A model generated the notes under the pieces. It was not told where the DNA came from and ran no database searches. It was given only the letters and a program-made list of their open reading frames with translations. Below, piece after piece: positions 21,018 through 29,490 of a stretch of DNA of 64,000 nt. The position numbers and the translations under genes were made by a program. Position 1 is the stretch's first letter. The number at the start of each line of letters is the position of its first letter. Origin of the DNA: JADJPO01 sp963724535 (GTDB lineage Bacteria > Actinomycetota > Actinomycetes > Actinomycetales > Kineosporiaceae). The stretch is taken from positions 59,643 through 123,642 of the forward strand of contig CAVRVD010000022.1 in assembly GCA_963724535.1 (NCBI GenBank). The letters are read 5' to 3'.

Positions 21018-21521
21018 ATGCCTTCGCCCCCTGGCGGCGGCGGCCAACCGGACGCCGGTCCGCCACCCCTGGACACGATCGACCGGGACATCCTGCGCCG
21101 GCTGCAGGCCGACGGTCGGATCACCAACGCCGAGCTCGCCAAGCAGGTGCGCCTGTCCCCCTCGCCGTGCCTGCGCCGGGTGAAGAACCTGGAGCAGTCC
21201 GGGTACATCAGCGGCTACACCGCGGTGCTCGACCCGGCCCGTCTGGCACGCGGCCTGACCGTCGTCGTCCTGGTCAGCCTGACCTCGCAGCGCCAGGACG
21301 TGCTGGAGGCCTTCGAGCGCGCCGTCGACCAGATCGAGGACGTGCTGACCTGCCTGCTCATCGCCGGCGAGGCGGACTACCTGCTCACCGTCGCGGTGCG
21401 CGACCTGGGGGCCTACCAGCAGCTCTACACCGGCCGGCTCGGCGACCTGCCCGGCGTGGCCTCGATGAAGAGCCTGGTGACCATGAAGGCGGTCAAGTCC
21501 TCGACAGCCCTGCCGGTCTGA
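21018..21521 (+). CDS. Lrp/AsnC-family regulator (AldR-like)
   Basis: A 167-residue transcription factor with an N-terminal winged HTH (DTIDRDILRRLQADGRITNA, then LAKQVRLSPSPCLRRVKNLE) and a C-terminal RAM amino-acid-binding domain (CLLIAGEADYLLTVAVRDLG). It starts at an ATG seven nt after AGGAG. Its divergent position to ald strongly suggests that it controls ald in response to alanine, as AldR does in mycobacteria. A Pro/Gly-rich leader of about 15 residues precedes the HTH. Confidence 0.9.
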   Translation: MPSPPGGGGQPDAGPPPLDTIDRDILRRLQADGRITNAELAKQVRLSPSPCLRRVKNLEQSGYISGYTAVLDPARLARGLTVVVLVSLTSQRQDVLEAFERAVDQIEDVLTCLLIAGEADYLLTVAVRDLGAYQQLYTGRLGDLPGVASMKSLVTMKAVKSSTALPV

Positions 21522-21611
21522 GCCCACCCGGCCTTCGAGCTGAGCACCGCACCCCGAGCCACCACGCCCCGAGCCCGCGCACTCTTGCCCGACGGGATGG
21601 CCGCTGACTAT

Positions 21612-21627
21612 CGTTTGGCCCCTAATG
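21612..21627. promoter_or_regulatory. degenerate copy of the island operator
   Basis: CGTTTGG-CC-CCTAATG lies 22 bp before the start of the reductase gene. The left arm and the 2-nt spacer equal those of the perfect palindrome at 30328-30343, and the right arm matches at 5 of 7 positions. This suggests that both operons answer to one regulator. The rest of the gap 21522-21649 shows no gene. Confidence 0.5.
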
Positions 21628-21649
21628 TTCTGCGACGAGGTGGCGATCG

Positions 21650-22690
21650 ATGGCGGCAGCGAGTGAACCGACAACCGGATCGGCGGGCCAGTCGGTGCAC
21701 ACCGAGCTCAGCGAGTTCGAGACCGAGGCCGTGGTCCGCCAGGTCTCGAGGGTGGCCACCGACGTCGTCGAGGTCGTCCTGCACCGCGCCGACGGTCTCG
21801 ACCTGCCCCCGTGGACCCCCGGCGCACACATCGACCTCATCCTGGCCCCCGGCCCGGACACGGAGGCGGCGACGGGCGGTTCGGCCGAACCATTGGTCCG
21901 CCAGTACTCGTTGTGCGGCTCGGTCGCCGACCTGTCCTGCTACCGGGTGGCGGTCCTGCGCACCCCGGACAGCCGCGGCGGTTCGGTCGCCGTGCACCGG
22001 CTCACGCCGGGTTCGCGACTGCGGATCCGGGGACCGCGCAACCACTTCCCGCTGCAGTCCGCCCGCCGGTACCTGTTCGTGGCCGGCGGGATCGGAATCA
22101 CCCCGCTGCTGCCGATGATCGAGTCGGCGAGCGCCGCGCAGGCCGACTGGACGCTGCACTATGGGGGGCGCAACCCGGCGTCGATGGCCTATACCGAGCA
22201 GCTGGCGGCGCACGGTGCCCGGGTGCACCTGGTGCCCCAGGACACCGACGGCCTGCTCGACCTGGACGCGGTCCTGCGCCAGCGGCAACCGGGAACGCTG
22301 GTCTACTGCTGCGGCCCGGAGGCGTTGCTGGCCGCGGTCGAGCAACGGTGCGCAACCTGGCCCCCCGGGTCGTTGCACCTGGAGCGGTTCAGTGCCCGCC
22401 CCCGCGCGGATGACGGTGAGGACACCGAGTTCGAGGTGGTCCTGCAACGCACCGGGACGACGCTCACCGTCCCGCCGGGGGTCAGCGTCTTCCAGGCGGT
22501 GCGCGGCGCAGGCGTCTCGGTGCTCGGCTCCTGCCTGGAAGGCATCTGCGGCACCTGCGAGATCGGGGTGCTGGAGGGCGAGGTCGACCACCGCGACTCG
22601 GTTCTCGACGAGGAGGAGCAGGAGGCGAACGACTGCATGATGGTCTGTGTATCCCGTTCCCGCACACCACGTCTGGTGCTGGACGCATGA
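21650..22690 (+). CDS. phthalate/vanillate-type oxidoreductase, FMN-NAD-[2Fe-2S]
   Basis: A 346-residue class IA reductase that passes electrons from NAD(P)H through FMN and a C-terminal plant-type ferredoxin to an oxygenase. Parts in order: flavin-binding barrel (RQYSLCGS motif, then GSRLRIRGPRNHFPL), NAD-binding domain (FVAGGIGITPLLPMIE and LVYCCGPEALL), and a [2Fe-2S] domain with CLEGICGTC and a final Cys in MMVC. All four cluster cysteines are present. Residues 1-25 are low in complexity. The stop overlaps the start of the Rieske gene by 4 nt (ATGA), so the two subunits are coupled, as in vanAB-like pairs. Confidence 0.9.
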   Translation: MAAASEPTTGSAGQSVHTELSEFETEAVVRQVSRVATDVVEVVLHRADGLDLPPWTPGAHIDLILAPGPDTEAATGGSAEPLVRQYSLCGSVADLSCYRVAVLRTPDSRGGSVAVHRLTPGSRLRIRGPRNHFPLQSARRYLFVAGGIGITPLLPMIESASAAQADWTLHYGGRNPASMAYTEQLAAHGARVHLVPQDTDGLLDLDAVLRQRQPGTLVYCCGPEALLAAVEQRCATWPPGSLHLERFSARPRADDGEDTEFEVVLQRTGTTLTVPPGVSVFQAVRGAGVSVLGSCLEGICGTCEIGVLEGEVDHRDSVLDEEEQEANDCMMVCVSRSRTPRLVLDA

Positions 22691-23730
22691 GTACTTCCGG
22701 CACCCGGTCGAGCGGCGTCCCGCGCAACGCCTGGTACGTCGCGGCGACCAGCGACGAGGTCGGCCGCGGCCCGCTGTCCCGGCGTCTGCTCGGCGAGGGT
22801 GTGGTGCTGTACCGGACGACGTCCGGGGCCGCGGTCGTGCTGGCCGACCGGTGCGCGCACCGGTCGGTCCCGTTGAGCACCGGACGGGTCGAGGGCGACG
22901 ACATCGTCGCGGCCTACACCGGGTTCCGCTACAACCCGGACGGCGTGTGCGTGGCCGTCCCGACCCAGCCCCACGTGCCGTTCGGGACCGCGGTGCGCCG
23001 CTACCCGGTGCATGAGGACGGCGTGTTCGTCTGGGTCTGGACCGGGCCCCCCGCGCTGGCCCGGCTCCGGCCGCCGCCGAAGACACCGTGGCTGGCCTCG
23101 CCGGACTGGGTGAGCTTCGGTGCCGCCTGGCGGACCGATGCGGCCCTGAGCCTGCTGCAGGACAACTTCGCCGACATCACCCACATCGCCAACCTCGACC
23201 CGCACCTGGCCCCGCCGGCGCTGGCCGTCGGACCCCCGCCGCCACTGCAGATCCAGGTCAGCGAGACCAACGTCTCGTTCTGGCGCGACTTTCCGCCGGC
23301 CCCCGTGGCGCCGTGGCACGCCGAGCTGCTCGGACTGGCGCCCCAGGCCGAGCACCGGCACCGCGAGGAGGGCGAGTTCGTCTCCCCCGGGCTGTGGGTG
23401 GACCGCTGGACGGTGACCGTCTCCGGGCACGGCGCCGCCGACGGGACCCACGGCTTCGTCTTCACCCACGCACTCACCCCGGTCGACGCCCGCAGCACCC
23501 ACCACGTGTGGCGAGTCAGCCGGGACTTCGCCGCCTCACCGGCCGCGACCGGCACCCTTCGCACGCTGCTGGAGCGGTACTACCGCAGCGTCAAGGAGGC
23601 CCTCGAGGGAATGCAACGCATGATCGACACTGAGGGCGAGCGGGCTCAGGTGGATCTCGCAGCAGACGCCGCCGCGAGCGCCGTCCGCCGGATCATGCAC
23701 CGGCTGGTGACCGAGGAGCAGGTGGACTGA
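22687..23730 (+). CDS. Rieske-type oxygenase homologue lacking cluster ligands
   Basis: A 347-residue homologue of VanA-like oxygenase alpha subunits, coupled to its reductase. The N-terminal domain keeps the first half of the Rieske motif (Cys56-Ala-His58 in DRCAHRSVPLSTG) and the following GRVEGDD, but where the family has C-x-Y-H-G the sequence is Ala75-Ala-Tyr-Thr78-Gly. One Cys and one His of the [2Fe-2S] site are thus replaced. In the catalytic domain, DNFADITHIANLDPH keeps Asp163 and His166, but the expected second His (H-x4-H) is Asp171, with a His two residues later; the C-terminal acidic ligand region also looks altered (RSVKEALEGMQ). The frame is intact and length normal, so this is not simple decay. 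Function may be non-oxygenase, or the metals are bound differently. Confidence 0.75.
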   Translation: MSTSGTRSSGVPRNAWYVAATSDEVGRGPLSRRLLGEGVVLYRTTSGAAVVLADRCAHRSVPLSTGRVEGDDIVAAYTGFRYNPDGVCVAVPTQPHVPFGTAVRRYPVHEDGVFVWVWTGPPALARLRPPPKTPWLASPDWVSFGAAWRTDAALSLLQDNFADITHIANLDPHLAPPALAVGPPPPLQIQVSETNVSFWRDFPPAPVAPWHAELLGLAPQAEHRHREEGEFVSPGLWVDRWTVTVSGHGAADGTHGFVFTHALTPVDARSTHHVWRVSRDFAASPAATGTLRTLLERYYRSVKEALEGMQRMIDTEGERAQVDLAADAAASAVRRIMHRLVTEEQVD

Positions 23731-23773
23731 CGTTCGTCTCCCGCAGGCGTGTCCGCTGGGCGATGATGGGCGG

Positions 23774-24175
23774 GTGGGCGAGGATCCGAGGGTGGAGCGC
23801 AACGTGCTCGGCGGCGCGCTGGAGCCGTGCGGCGCCGACCCGGTGACCGGTTTCTACCGGGACGGCTGCTGCAGCACCGGCCCCGAGGACCTGGGCAGTC
23901 ACACCATCTGCGCGGTGGTCACCGCCGAGTTCCTCGAGCACCAGCTCTCGATCGGCAACGACCTGGCCACGCCGATGAAGCAGTTCCGCTTCCCCGGCCT
24001 GCGTCCCGGCGACCGCTGGTGCGTCACCGCAGGCAACTGGGCCCGCGCCTACGCCGACGGGGTCGCCGCGCCCGTGGTGCTGGCCGCAACGAACGAGGCG
24101 GTGCTGCAGATCGTGCCGGTGGAGGCCCTGCGCGAACACGCCGTCGACGTGCCGGACGACACGAGCTCGCTCTAG
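23774..24175 (+). CDS. DUF2237 family protein
   Basis: A 133-residue protein of a small bacterial family of unknown function. It shows the family phrases NVLGGALEPCGADPVTGFYR, DGCCSTGPEDLGSHTIC and FLEHQLSIGNDLATP, with conserved Cys residues (CGAD, GCC) that might bind metal. The GTG at 23774 is used; a second GTG six codons later is possible. It lies 43 nt behind the Rieske gene on the same strand and is probably the third gene of that operon, though DUF2237 genes are widespread and the link may be chance. It is convergent with the P450. Confidence 0.85.
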   Translation: MGEDPRVERNVLGGALEPCGADPVTGFYRDGCCSTGPEDLGSHTICAVVTAEFLEHQLSIGNDLATPMKQFRFPGLRPGDRWCVTAGNWARAYADGVAAPVVLAATNEAVLQIVPVEALREHAVDVPDDTSSL

Positions 24176-24211
24176 CCCGACCAGGGGCCCGGCTCGCTCA
24201 CCTCGCCGTGC

Positions 24212-25495
24212 TCACGCGGCCCGCGGGGTGATCCGCACCGGGAAGGCCTTGATGCCGTTGACGAAGTTGCTGCGCACTCGGTGCAGGTCGCCGGCCAGCT
24301 CGATGTCCTGGATTCGGGGCAGCAGCTCCTCGAACATCAGCCGGACCTCCATCCGGGCCAGGGCGCTGCCGAGGCACAGGTGCGGGCTGCCCTTGCCGAA
24401 GGTCATGTGGTCGACGTTGGTGCGGTGCACGTCGATGTCGTCGGGGTTGTCGAAGACGTCCTCGTCCCGGTTGCCGCTGGCGAACCACATGACCACCTTG
24501 TCGCCGGCCCTGATCAGCTTGCCGCCCAGCTCGGTGTCCGTGGTGGCAGTGCGGCGGAAGTGGTAGACGGGCGAGGCGAAGCGCAGCAGCTCCTCGACAG
24601 CGCTGTCCAGCAGCCGGGGGTCCTCCTGCAGGATCCGGAGCTGGTCACGCTGGTCCATCAGGCCCAGCATCGCGTTGCTGATCGCGTGCCGGGTGGTCTC
24701 GTTGCCGGCGATGACCAGCAGGGTGAAGTACATGTTGAAGTCTCGCTCGGACAGCGGAACCCCGTCCTGCGGCATCTTGTTCGCCAGGATCGAGACCAGG
24801 TCGGTGCCATCGCCGCCGAGGCGGGACCGCTTCAGCTCGTTGCCGTAGTCCCAGACCTCCTGGGTGGTCGGCGAGCGGAACGGCAGGTGCTTGTACTCAT
24901 CGCTCTCCGGCAGATCGGCCCGCACCTTGGCGAAGTCGGGGTCGGTGTTGCCGACGAACTCGTTGCCCCAGGCGATCAGCTGAGCGGTGTCCTCCTGTGG
25001 GACGTCGAGCAGGCGGGCCAGCACGTTGATCGGGAAGTCGGCACTGATCGACTCGACGAAGTCGAGCTCGCCGTCGGCGTCGGCCGCCTGCGCGAACGCG
25101 GAATCGATGGTGGCCCGGGTCAGCCCGCGCAGGAAGGCCTCGTAGTTCTTCATCAGGTTCCGATGCGTGAACTCGCGCTGGATGAGCTTGCGCAACGCCA
25201 TGTGTCGCGGCCCGTCGGTCTCCAGCAACGACCGGCGCACGTCCTGGTACTGCGGTTCGACCTCCTCGAGGTTGACGAACTGCTCGGAGGTGAACCTCTC
25301 CGGGTCCTTGTCCACCGTCCAGATGTCGGCGTACCTGGTCACCGCCCAGAACCCGGCGTTGGGCGCGGGCTCCGGGTTCCAGTGCACCGGGTCCTGTCGG
25401 CGCAGCGTCTCCAGCTGGGCGAAGCCGCGCAGGTTCGCGAAACCGTCGATGTCGGACAGGTCGACGTCCTCGAGTGGCACAGGGTCCGGTCGCAT
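24212..25495 (-). CDS. cytochrome P450
   Basis: A 427-residue soluble bacterial P450. It has the I-helix oxygen-binding motif AGNETTRH, the K-helix EELLR (ExxR) and the heme-ligand loop FGKGSPHLCLGSALARME. The loop has one residue more than the shortest signature, as in CYP125/CYP124-type actinobacterial enzymes, so this is not a defect. The ATG at 25495 is preceded by AAGGAG. Overall pattern (TDGPRHMALRKLIQREFTHR, DVHRTNVDHMTFG) resembles CYPs acting on steroid/terpenoid or aromatic side chains, but the substrate cannot be assigned. It follows the glutamine-synthetase-like gene after 101 nt and is probably co-transcribed with it. Confidence 0.92.
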   Translation of the reverse strand: MRPDPVPLEDVDLSDIDGFANLRGFAQLETLRRQDPVHWNPEPAPNAGFWAVTRYADIWTVDKDPERFTSEQFVNLEEVEPQYQDVRRSLLETDGPRHMALRKLIQREFTHRNLMKNYEAFLRGLTRATIDSAFAQAADADGELDFVESISADFPINVLARLLDVPQEDTAQLIAWGNEFVGNTDPDFAKVRADLPESDEYKHLPFRSPTTQEVWDYGNELKRSRLGGDGTDLVSILANKMPQDGVPLSERDFNMYFTLLVIAGNETTRHAISNAMLGLMDQRDQLRILQEDPRLLDSAVEELLRFASPVYHFRRTATTDTELGGKLIRAGDKVVMWFASGNRDEDVFDNPDDIDVHRTNVDHMTFGKGSPHLCLGSALARMEVRLMFEELLPRIQDIELAGDLHRVRSNFVNGIKAFPVRITPRAA

Positions 25496-25596
25496 GGCGG
25501 CAGCTCCTTCACAGGCAGTGCGTCACGGGTGCTGCCTCGACGGGTGTCCCAGGTGGTTCGGGTCCCGCGGCACCACACCGGTCTCGTCAGGGCGGG

Positions 25597-26949
25597 TCAC
25601 AGGTGGTAGGTGTACTCGGTGAACTCCCAGTCGGTGATCCAGGCGCTGAACCGCTCGAGCTCGTTGCGCTTGTACGCCAGGAACGCGGCGACGAACGGCT
25701 CGCCGAGCAGGTCGACGATCTCGGTGTCGGCCTCCAGGGCGTCCAGCGCCGCAGCGAGGTTGGTCGGGAGCATCTCGGCCTTGGCGGTGTCGTAGCCGTA
25801 GCCGACCAGTGCCGGCGGCGGGGTGAGCTTCTTCTCGATCCCGAGCAGCGCGCCGGCGAGCAGTCCGGCGATCGCCAGGTAGGAGTTGGCACTGGCATCG
25901 CCCAGGCGCAGCTCCATCCGAGACGACGACCCACGCTCAGGGGGAATGCGCACCATCGCGCTGCGGTTGTCCAACCCCCAGTCGATCAGCCAGGGAGCGA
26001 GCGTGTCCGGCCCGAACCGCTTGTAGGAGTTGATGGTCGGGTTGCTGATCGCGGTCAGAGCGGGGGCGTGGACGAGCACCCCGGCGATGGCATGTCGGGC
26101 GACGTCGGACAGGCCGTCCGCGCCGTCCGGGTCGTCGAAGAGCGGCCTGTCGTCGTCCGACCAGGTGGAGAAGTGCAGGTGGTAGCCCGACCCGCCCTCG
26201 TCGTTGAACGGCTTGGGCATGAACGTCGCCATCAGCCCCTGCTGCCAGGCCAGCTCCTTCACCGCGGCCTTGAACCGGTGGGCACGGTCGGCCGCGTCCA
26301 AGGCCTCGCCGTGCCACAGGTTGATCTCGAACTGGCCGGAGGAGAACTCGTGGTTGGCGGCCACCACGTCGATGCCGTAGTCCCCCAGCTGGCGCAGCTT
26401 GGCCAGCAGGAGGTTGCGCGGGTCGCCGCGCAACCCGCTGACGTAGACGTTGCCGGTCGCCTCGCCGTACAGTCGCCAGCCGTTCGGGGCGTCCTGCGCC
26501 TTCTCCATCAGGTAGAACTCCAGCTCCGGCCCGACCAGGGGTCGCATGCCGAGGTCGGCGAACCGGTTGACCACCCGGCGCAGCACCTGCCGCGGGCTCT
26601 CGGCCGAGGGGGAGCCGTCGGGGTTGAACAGGTCGCCGATGCAGTGCGCGACACCCGGCTCCCAGGGCACCGGCCGCAGGGTGTCCAGGTCCGGGAAGGC
26701 GACGATGTCCGGCAGGCCGGCGCTCAGCCCACCCTCGATGTCGACGACGTCACCGCGCGGCGTGGTGCCGTAAACCGACCGGCAGAAGGCCACGCCGGAC
26801 GAGGTGGTCCGGGCGAAGTGGGCGACCAGCAGGTCGCGGCCGCGGTCGGTGCCGATCAGGTCGGCGTAGCCGAGCCGGACGACGTCGATCCCCTGCTCAC
26901 GCAGGCGGTCCGCCGCAGGCTGGAGTCCGGACGTGTCGAAATGGGCCAC
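25597..26949 (-). CDS. glutamine-synthetase-like ligase (gamma-glutamylamide type)
   Basis: A 450-residue glutamine synthetase superfamily member. It has the ligand motifs VGPELEFYLME, NHEFSSGQFEINLWH, the nucleotide region PKPFNDEGGSGYHLHFS, and SYKRFGPDTLAPW and ERGSSSRMELRLGDASAN. The adenylylation loop of housekeeping GlnA is not recognisable. Such divergent members often ligate glutamate to amines, as PuuA does. The GTG at 26949 has GGGAGG at the right distance; the upstream extension is rejected. A class-I amidotransferase-like hydrolase and an aldehyde dehydrogenase in the same island would fit a gamma-glutamylated-amine route, but the substrate is not known. Confidence 0.82.
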   Translation of the reverse strand: MAHFDTSGLQPAADRLREQGIDVVRLGYADLIGTDRGRDLLVAHFARTTSSGVAFCRSVYGTTPRGDVVDIEGGLSAGLPDIVAFPDLDTLRPVPWEPGVAHCIGDLFNPDGSPSAESPRQVLRRVVNRFADLGMRPLVGPELEFYLMEKAQDAPNGWRLYGEATGNVYVSGLRGDPRNLLLAKLRQLGDYGIDVVAANHEFSSGQFEINLWHGEALDAADRAHRFKAAVKELAWQQGLMATFMPKPFNDEGGSGYHLHFSTWSDDDRPLFDDPDGADGLSDVARHAIAGVLVHAPALTAISNPTINSYKRFGPDTLAPWLIDWGLDNRSAMVRIPPERGSSSRMELRLGDASANSYLAIAGLLAGALLGIEKKLTPPPALVGYGYDTAKAEMLPTNLAAALDALEADTEIVDLLGEPFVAAFLAYKRNELERFSAWITDWEFTEYTYHL

Positions 26950-27154
26950 GCTGCCTCCCGTCGCCACCGAGGCGGCGGTCGACGTGAGGAGTCGACCGTG
27001 GGGCTGCGCCCCGCTCGGACCTGCCAATCGTTAGGATCCGTACAGTATCCTTCGTGACATCCTGCGGCAAGACTGACCCGGCCGCTGGTCCGATCTGCCG
27101 TGCCCAGGCTCCGTAGCCGACCCACCGTTGCGACCGATGCGCCCAGGAGGACTC

Positions 27155-27940
27155 ATGGAGGGCTTCTTCTACCCCCGCACCGCGACCGGCCGTTCGTCCC
27201 TGATCCCGGCCCCGCCGTGGTCCTACTCCGGAGACCTGCTCACCGTCGAGTACCGCAGCGACCCGGCGCGGGTGGCCGAGCTCCTGCCGGCGCCCCTCGA
27301 CCTCGCCGCGGAGGACCCCGGTGCAGTCGCGCTGATCTGGGCGGACTGGCAGTCCTGCTCGACCTCCCGGGCCGAGCTGGTCGACCCGGTGCGGTCCCAG
27401 TACAAGGAGGCCTTCGTCGTCGTCCGCTGCTCCTATGCCGGACGCACCTTCTCCCGCTGCGTCTACATCTGGGTGGACTCCGACTTCGCCATCGCCCGCG
27501 GCATTCACCAGGGCTATCCGAAGAAGCTGGGCTCGATGTGGCAGACCCGTCCGCACCCGTTCGGCCATGCCGCGCCGCAGATCGGCGAGGCAGGGGTGTT
27601 CGGCGCGACCCTGGCCGCCGGCGACCGGCGGCTGGCCGAGGCGGTGCTCACCCTGCGCGAGCCGAGCGAGTCCAACGGCTTCGTCAACGCCCACCCGATG
27701 GCCCACCATCGGGTCTACCCCCGCATCGACGGCGACGGCGACGTGTTCGCCGAGCTGATCTCCTCCGGCGCCAGCGAGTTCGCCGGTGGCCAGGCCTGGC
27801 GCGGGGACGCCGAGCTGCGCCTGTTCGACTCCCCCACCGAGGAGCTGTCCCGGCTCGAGGTGCACGAGGTCATCGGCGGCTACTACCGCCAGGTGGGTGT
27901 GGTCTGGGACGGCGGGCAGAGCCTGGAGCAGCTGACCTGA
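27155..27940 (+). CDS. acetoacetate decarboxylase-family protein
   Basis: A 261-residue ADC-superfamily protein. The conserved Lys pair that forms the Schiff base in true acetoacetate decarboxylase is present in GYPKKLGSMW, and an acidic residue sits in the preceding KEAFVVVRC block. Family members also include cyclases and aldolase-dehydratases, so the reaction may be another beta-keto acid decarboxylation or a carbon-carbon lyase step. The ATG at 27155 follows AGGAGG. It is divergent from the glutamine-synthetase-like gene; the 205-bp gap (26950-27154) holds a weak CGTTAGG-AT-CCGTACA resemblance to the island operator at 27029-27044 and no gene. Confidence 0.85.
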   Translation: MEGFFYPRTATGRSSLIPAPPWSYSGDLLTVEYRSDPARVAELLPAPLDLAAEDPGAVALIWADWQSCSTSRAELVDPVRSQYKEAFVVVRCSYAGRTFSRCVYIWVDSDFAIARGIHQGYPKKLGSMWQTRPHPFGHAAPQIGEAGVFGATLAAGDRRLAEAVLTLREPSESNGFVNAHPMAHHRVYPRIDGDGDVFAELISSGASEFAGGQAWRGDAELRLFDSPTEELSRLEVHEVIGGYYRQVGVVWDGGQSLEQLT

Positions 27941-27958
27941 CCTGGTGCCGGGCCGGAC

Positions 27959-29486
27959 TCACCGGTAGACCCGGTCGATGCGGCGGAACGCGCCGCGGCC
28001 GTGGTCCGCCACGAACATCGCGTGGTCGGCACGGACCCGCCTCGCCGCCTCGTCGCCGAAGGCGAGCAGGTCCTCGACGAAGAGGTCGACCGGCTGCATG
28101 GCCTCGAGGACGAGCGGCTCGACGTCGTCCTCCACGGTGCCGGACTCGTCCGACATGGCGTGGACGTGGGCCAGGGTCTGACCGCAGATCCTTGCGTAGC
28201 GGCGCCACGCTTTGCGGGACAGGTCGTCCAGGTCGATCGAGCTGCGGAACGGAGCCCGCTCCCGGGTCATGAAGCTGAGCCCGTCGAACTCGACGCTGCC
28301 GTAGAACACGTCGCCGCGCACCAGCTGCACCTGCTGGGCGTCGGCGATCCGCTCCGCCTGGCCGTCCACGGCGTACTGCGACGGCGGCACCAGGCCGGCC
28401 ATGGCTGAGCGCCGGGCCTGTTTGAACTCGATGACCAGGTCGTCGGTGGCATCGGCCCGCTGGCCCTCGATGAGCAGGTAGTACCGCGCCAGCCCGAGTG
28501 AGGCGGTGCCCTGGCCGCGGCGCACCGCGACGTCCTTGACCTTCATGTCGCCGGCCCGCTCGGGCACCTGGACGTCGCACTCGCGCACCCACCGGTCGAC
28601 GATGTCCTGGAACTCGGCGCGGCGGCTGCTCTGCGGTACGAGCTTCTTGCTGGCCGTGAACCCGCCGCGGTAGGAGTCGTGGTAGTCCTCGCTCAGCCAG
28701 CGGTCACGGTTGTGCTCGGCCTTCGCGATCAGCCGGCGGATCATCTTCGGGGCGTTGTCCATCCGGATCTGGTGGTCGGCCTCTCCGCGGTGGGCGGCGA
28801 AGTGCTCGATGCCCGCCCGCGACGTAGCCCCGCAGGAAGCCCTCGGCGATGCGTCGCCGTTTCCCGCGTCCGTACCCACCCTCGGTCTCGGCCGCGATCA
28901 GGAAGCCGGTGACGCCGCGCTTGAGGTCCCAGGTGAACGGCGCGTAGTAGGCCTCGTCGAAGTCGTTGACGCTGAAGATCGGCACGTTGTCGGCGCTCGG
29001 CATCACCCCGTAGTTCTCCGGGTGGACGTCGCCGAGGGTCAGCACGGTCGGCATCCAGGCGTCCTCCCCGGCCATGTCCCGGTAGAACAGCAGGGCAGTA
29101 CCCCGGAAGAACGAGAACAGCGACCCGGCGAGCTTGTCGGACTTCTCCATCGCCTCGGTCTCACCCGCCGCGATCCGGGTCAGGTGGTCCTCCCGGATGG
29201 TCTGGCGCACGTGCCGGCGACGGTCCTGGCCGGCGAGCATTCGGGGCAGCACCACCATCCTGCCGGCGGCGCGGTCCGCGGCCAGCTCCTCGAACGCCTC
29301 GCGCCGGGTCCCGGGCACCCCGCCGGCCTCGGCTGCCGGCCCAGCCGTGCGGGTCGGGTGCCCGCGGGTCGACTGCCTCCGGGTCGACTGCCTCGGGGTC
29401 GACTGCCTCGGGGTCGACTGCCTCCGGGTCGACTGCCGGCTCGGCGGCTGCCTGCGGGCCGGCCGGTCATCCTTGTCCGTCGCCAT
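27959..29486 (-). pseudogene. DUF2252 gene broken by a +1 frameshift
   Basis: Two overlapping frames together make one DUF2252 protein of roughly 500 aa. The first (29486 to about 28815) starts at ATG and runs through VLPRMLAGQDRRRHVRQTI, TLGDVHPENYGV and SVNDFDEAYYAPFTWDLKRG to IAEGFLRGYVAG. The second continues with IEHFAAHRGEADHQIRMDNA and ends at 27959. The break is in GCGGGCGGGC (28811-28820): one extra base shifts the frame. Both halves keep good family sequence without stops, so the lesion is recent or a sequencing error. DUF2252 proteins have a kinase-like fold; their role is unclear. The N-terminus has a RQSTR/RQSTP pentapeptide array. The gene follows the amidotransferase-like gene after 4 nt. 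Confidence 0.85.
29366..29440. repeat. 15-bp in-frame tandem repeat, five copies, DUF2252 N-terminus
   Basis: Units GGGTCGACTGCCTCC or GGGTCGACTGCCTCG repeat five times, the last one diverged. They encode basic RQST(R/P) pentapeptides near the start of the DUF2252 protein, an Arg/Ser-rich disordered leader. Confidence 0.95.
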
Positions 29487-29490
29487 GGGG

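Noticed and set aside
24212..25495. P450 heme loop seems to carry one residue too many
   Set aside because: FGKG-S-P-H-L-C has the longer spacing seen in CYP124/125-type enzymes, so it is normal variation.
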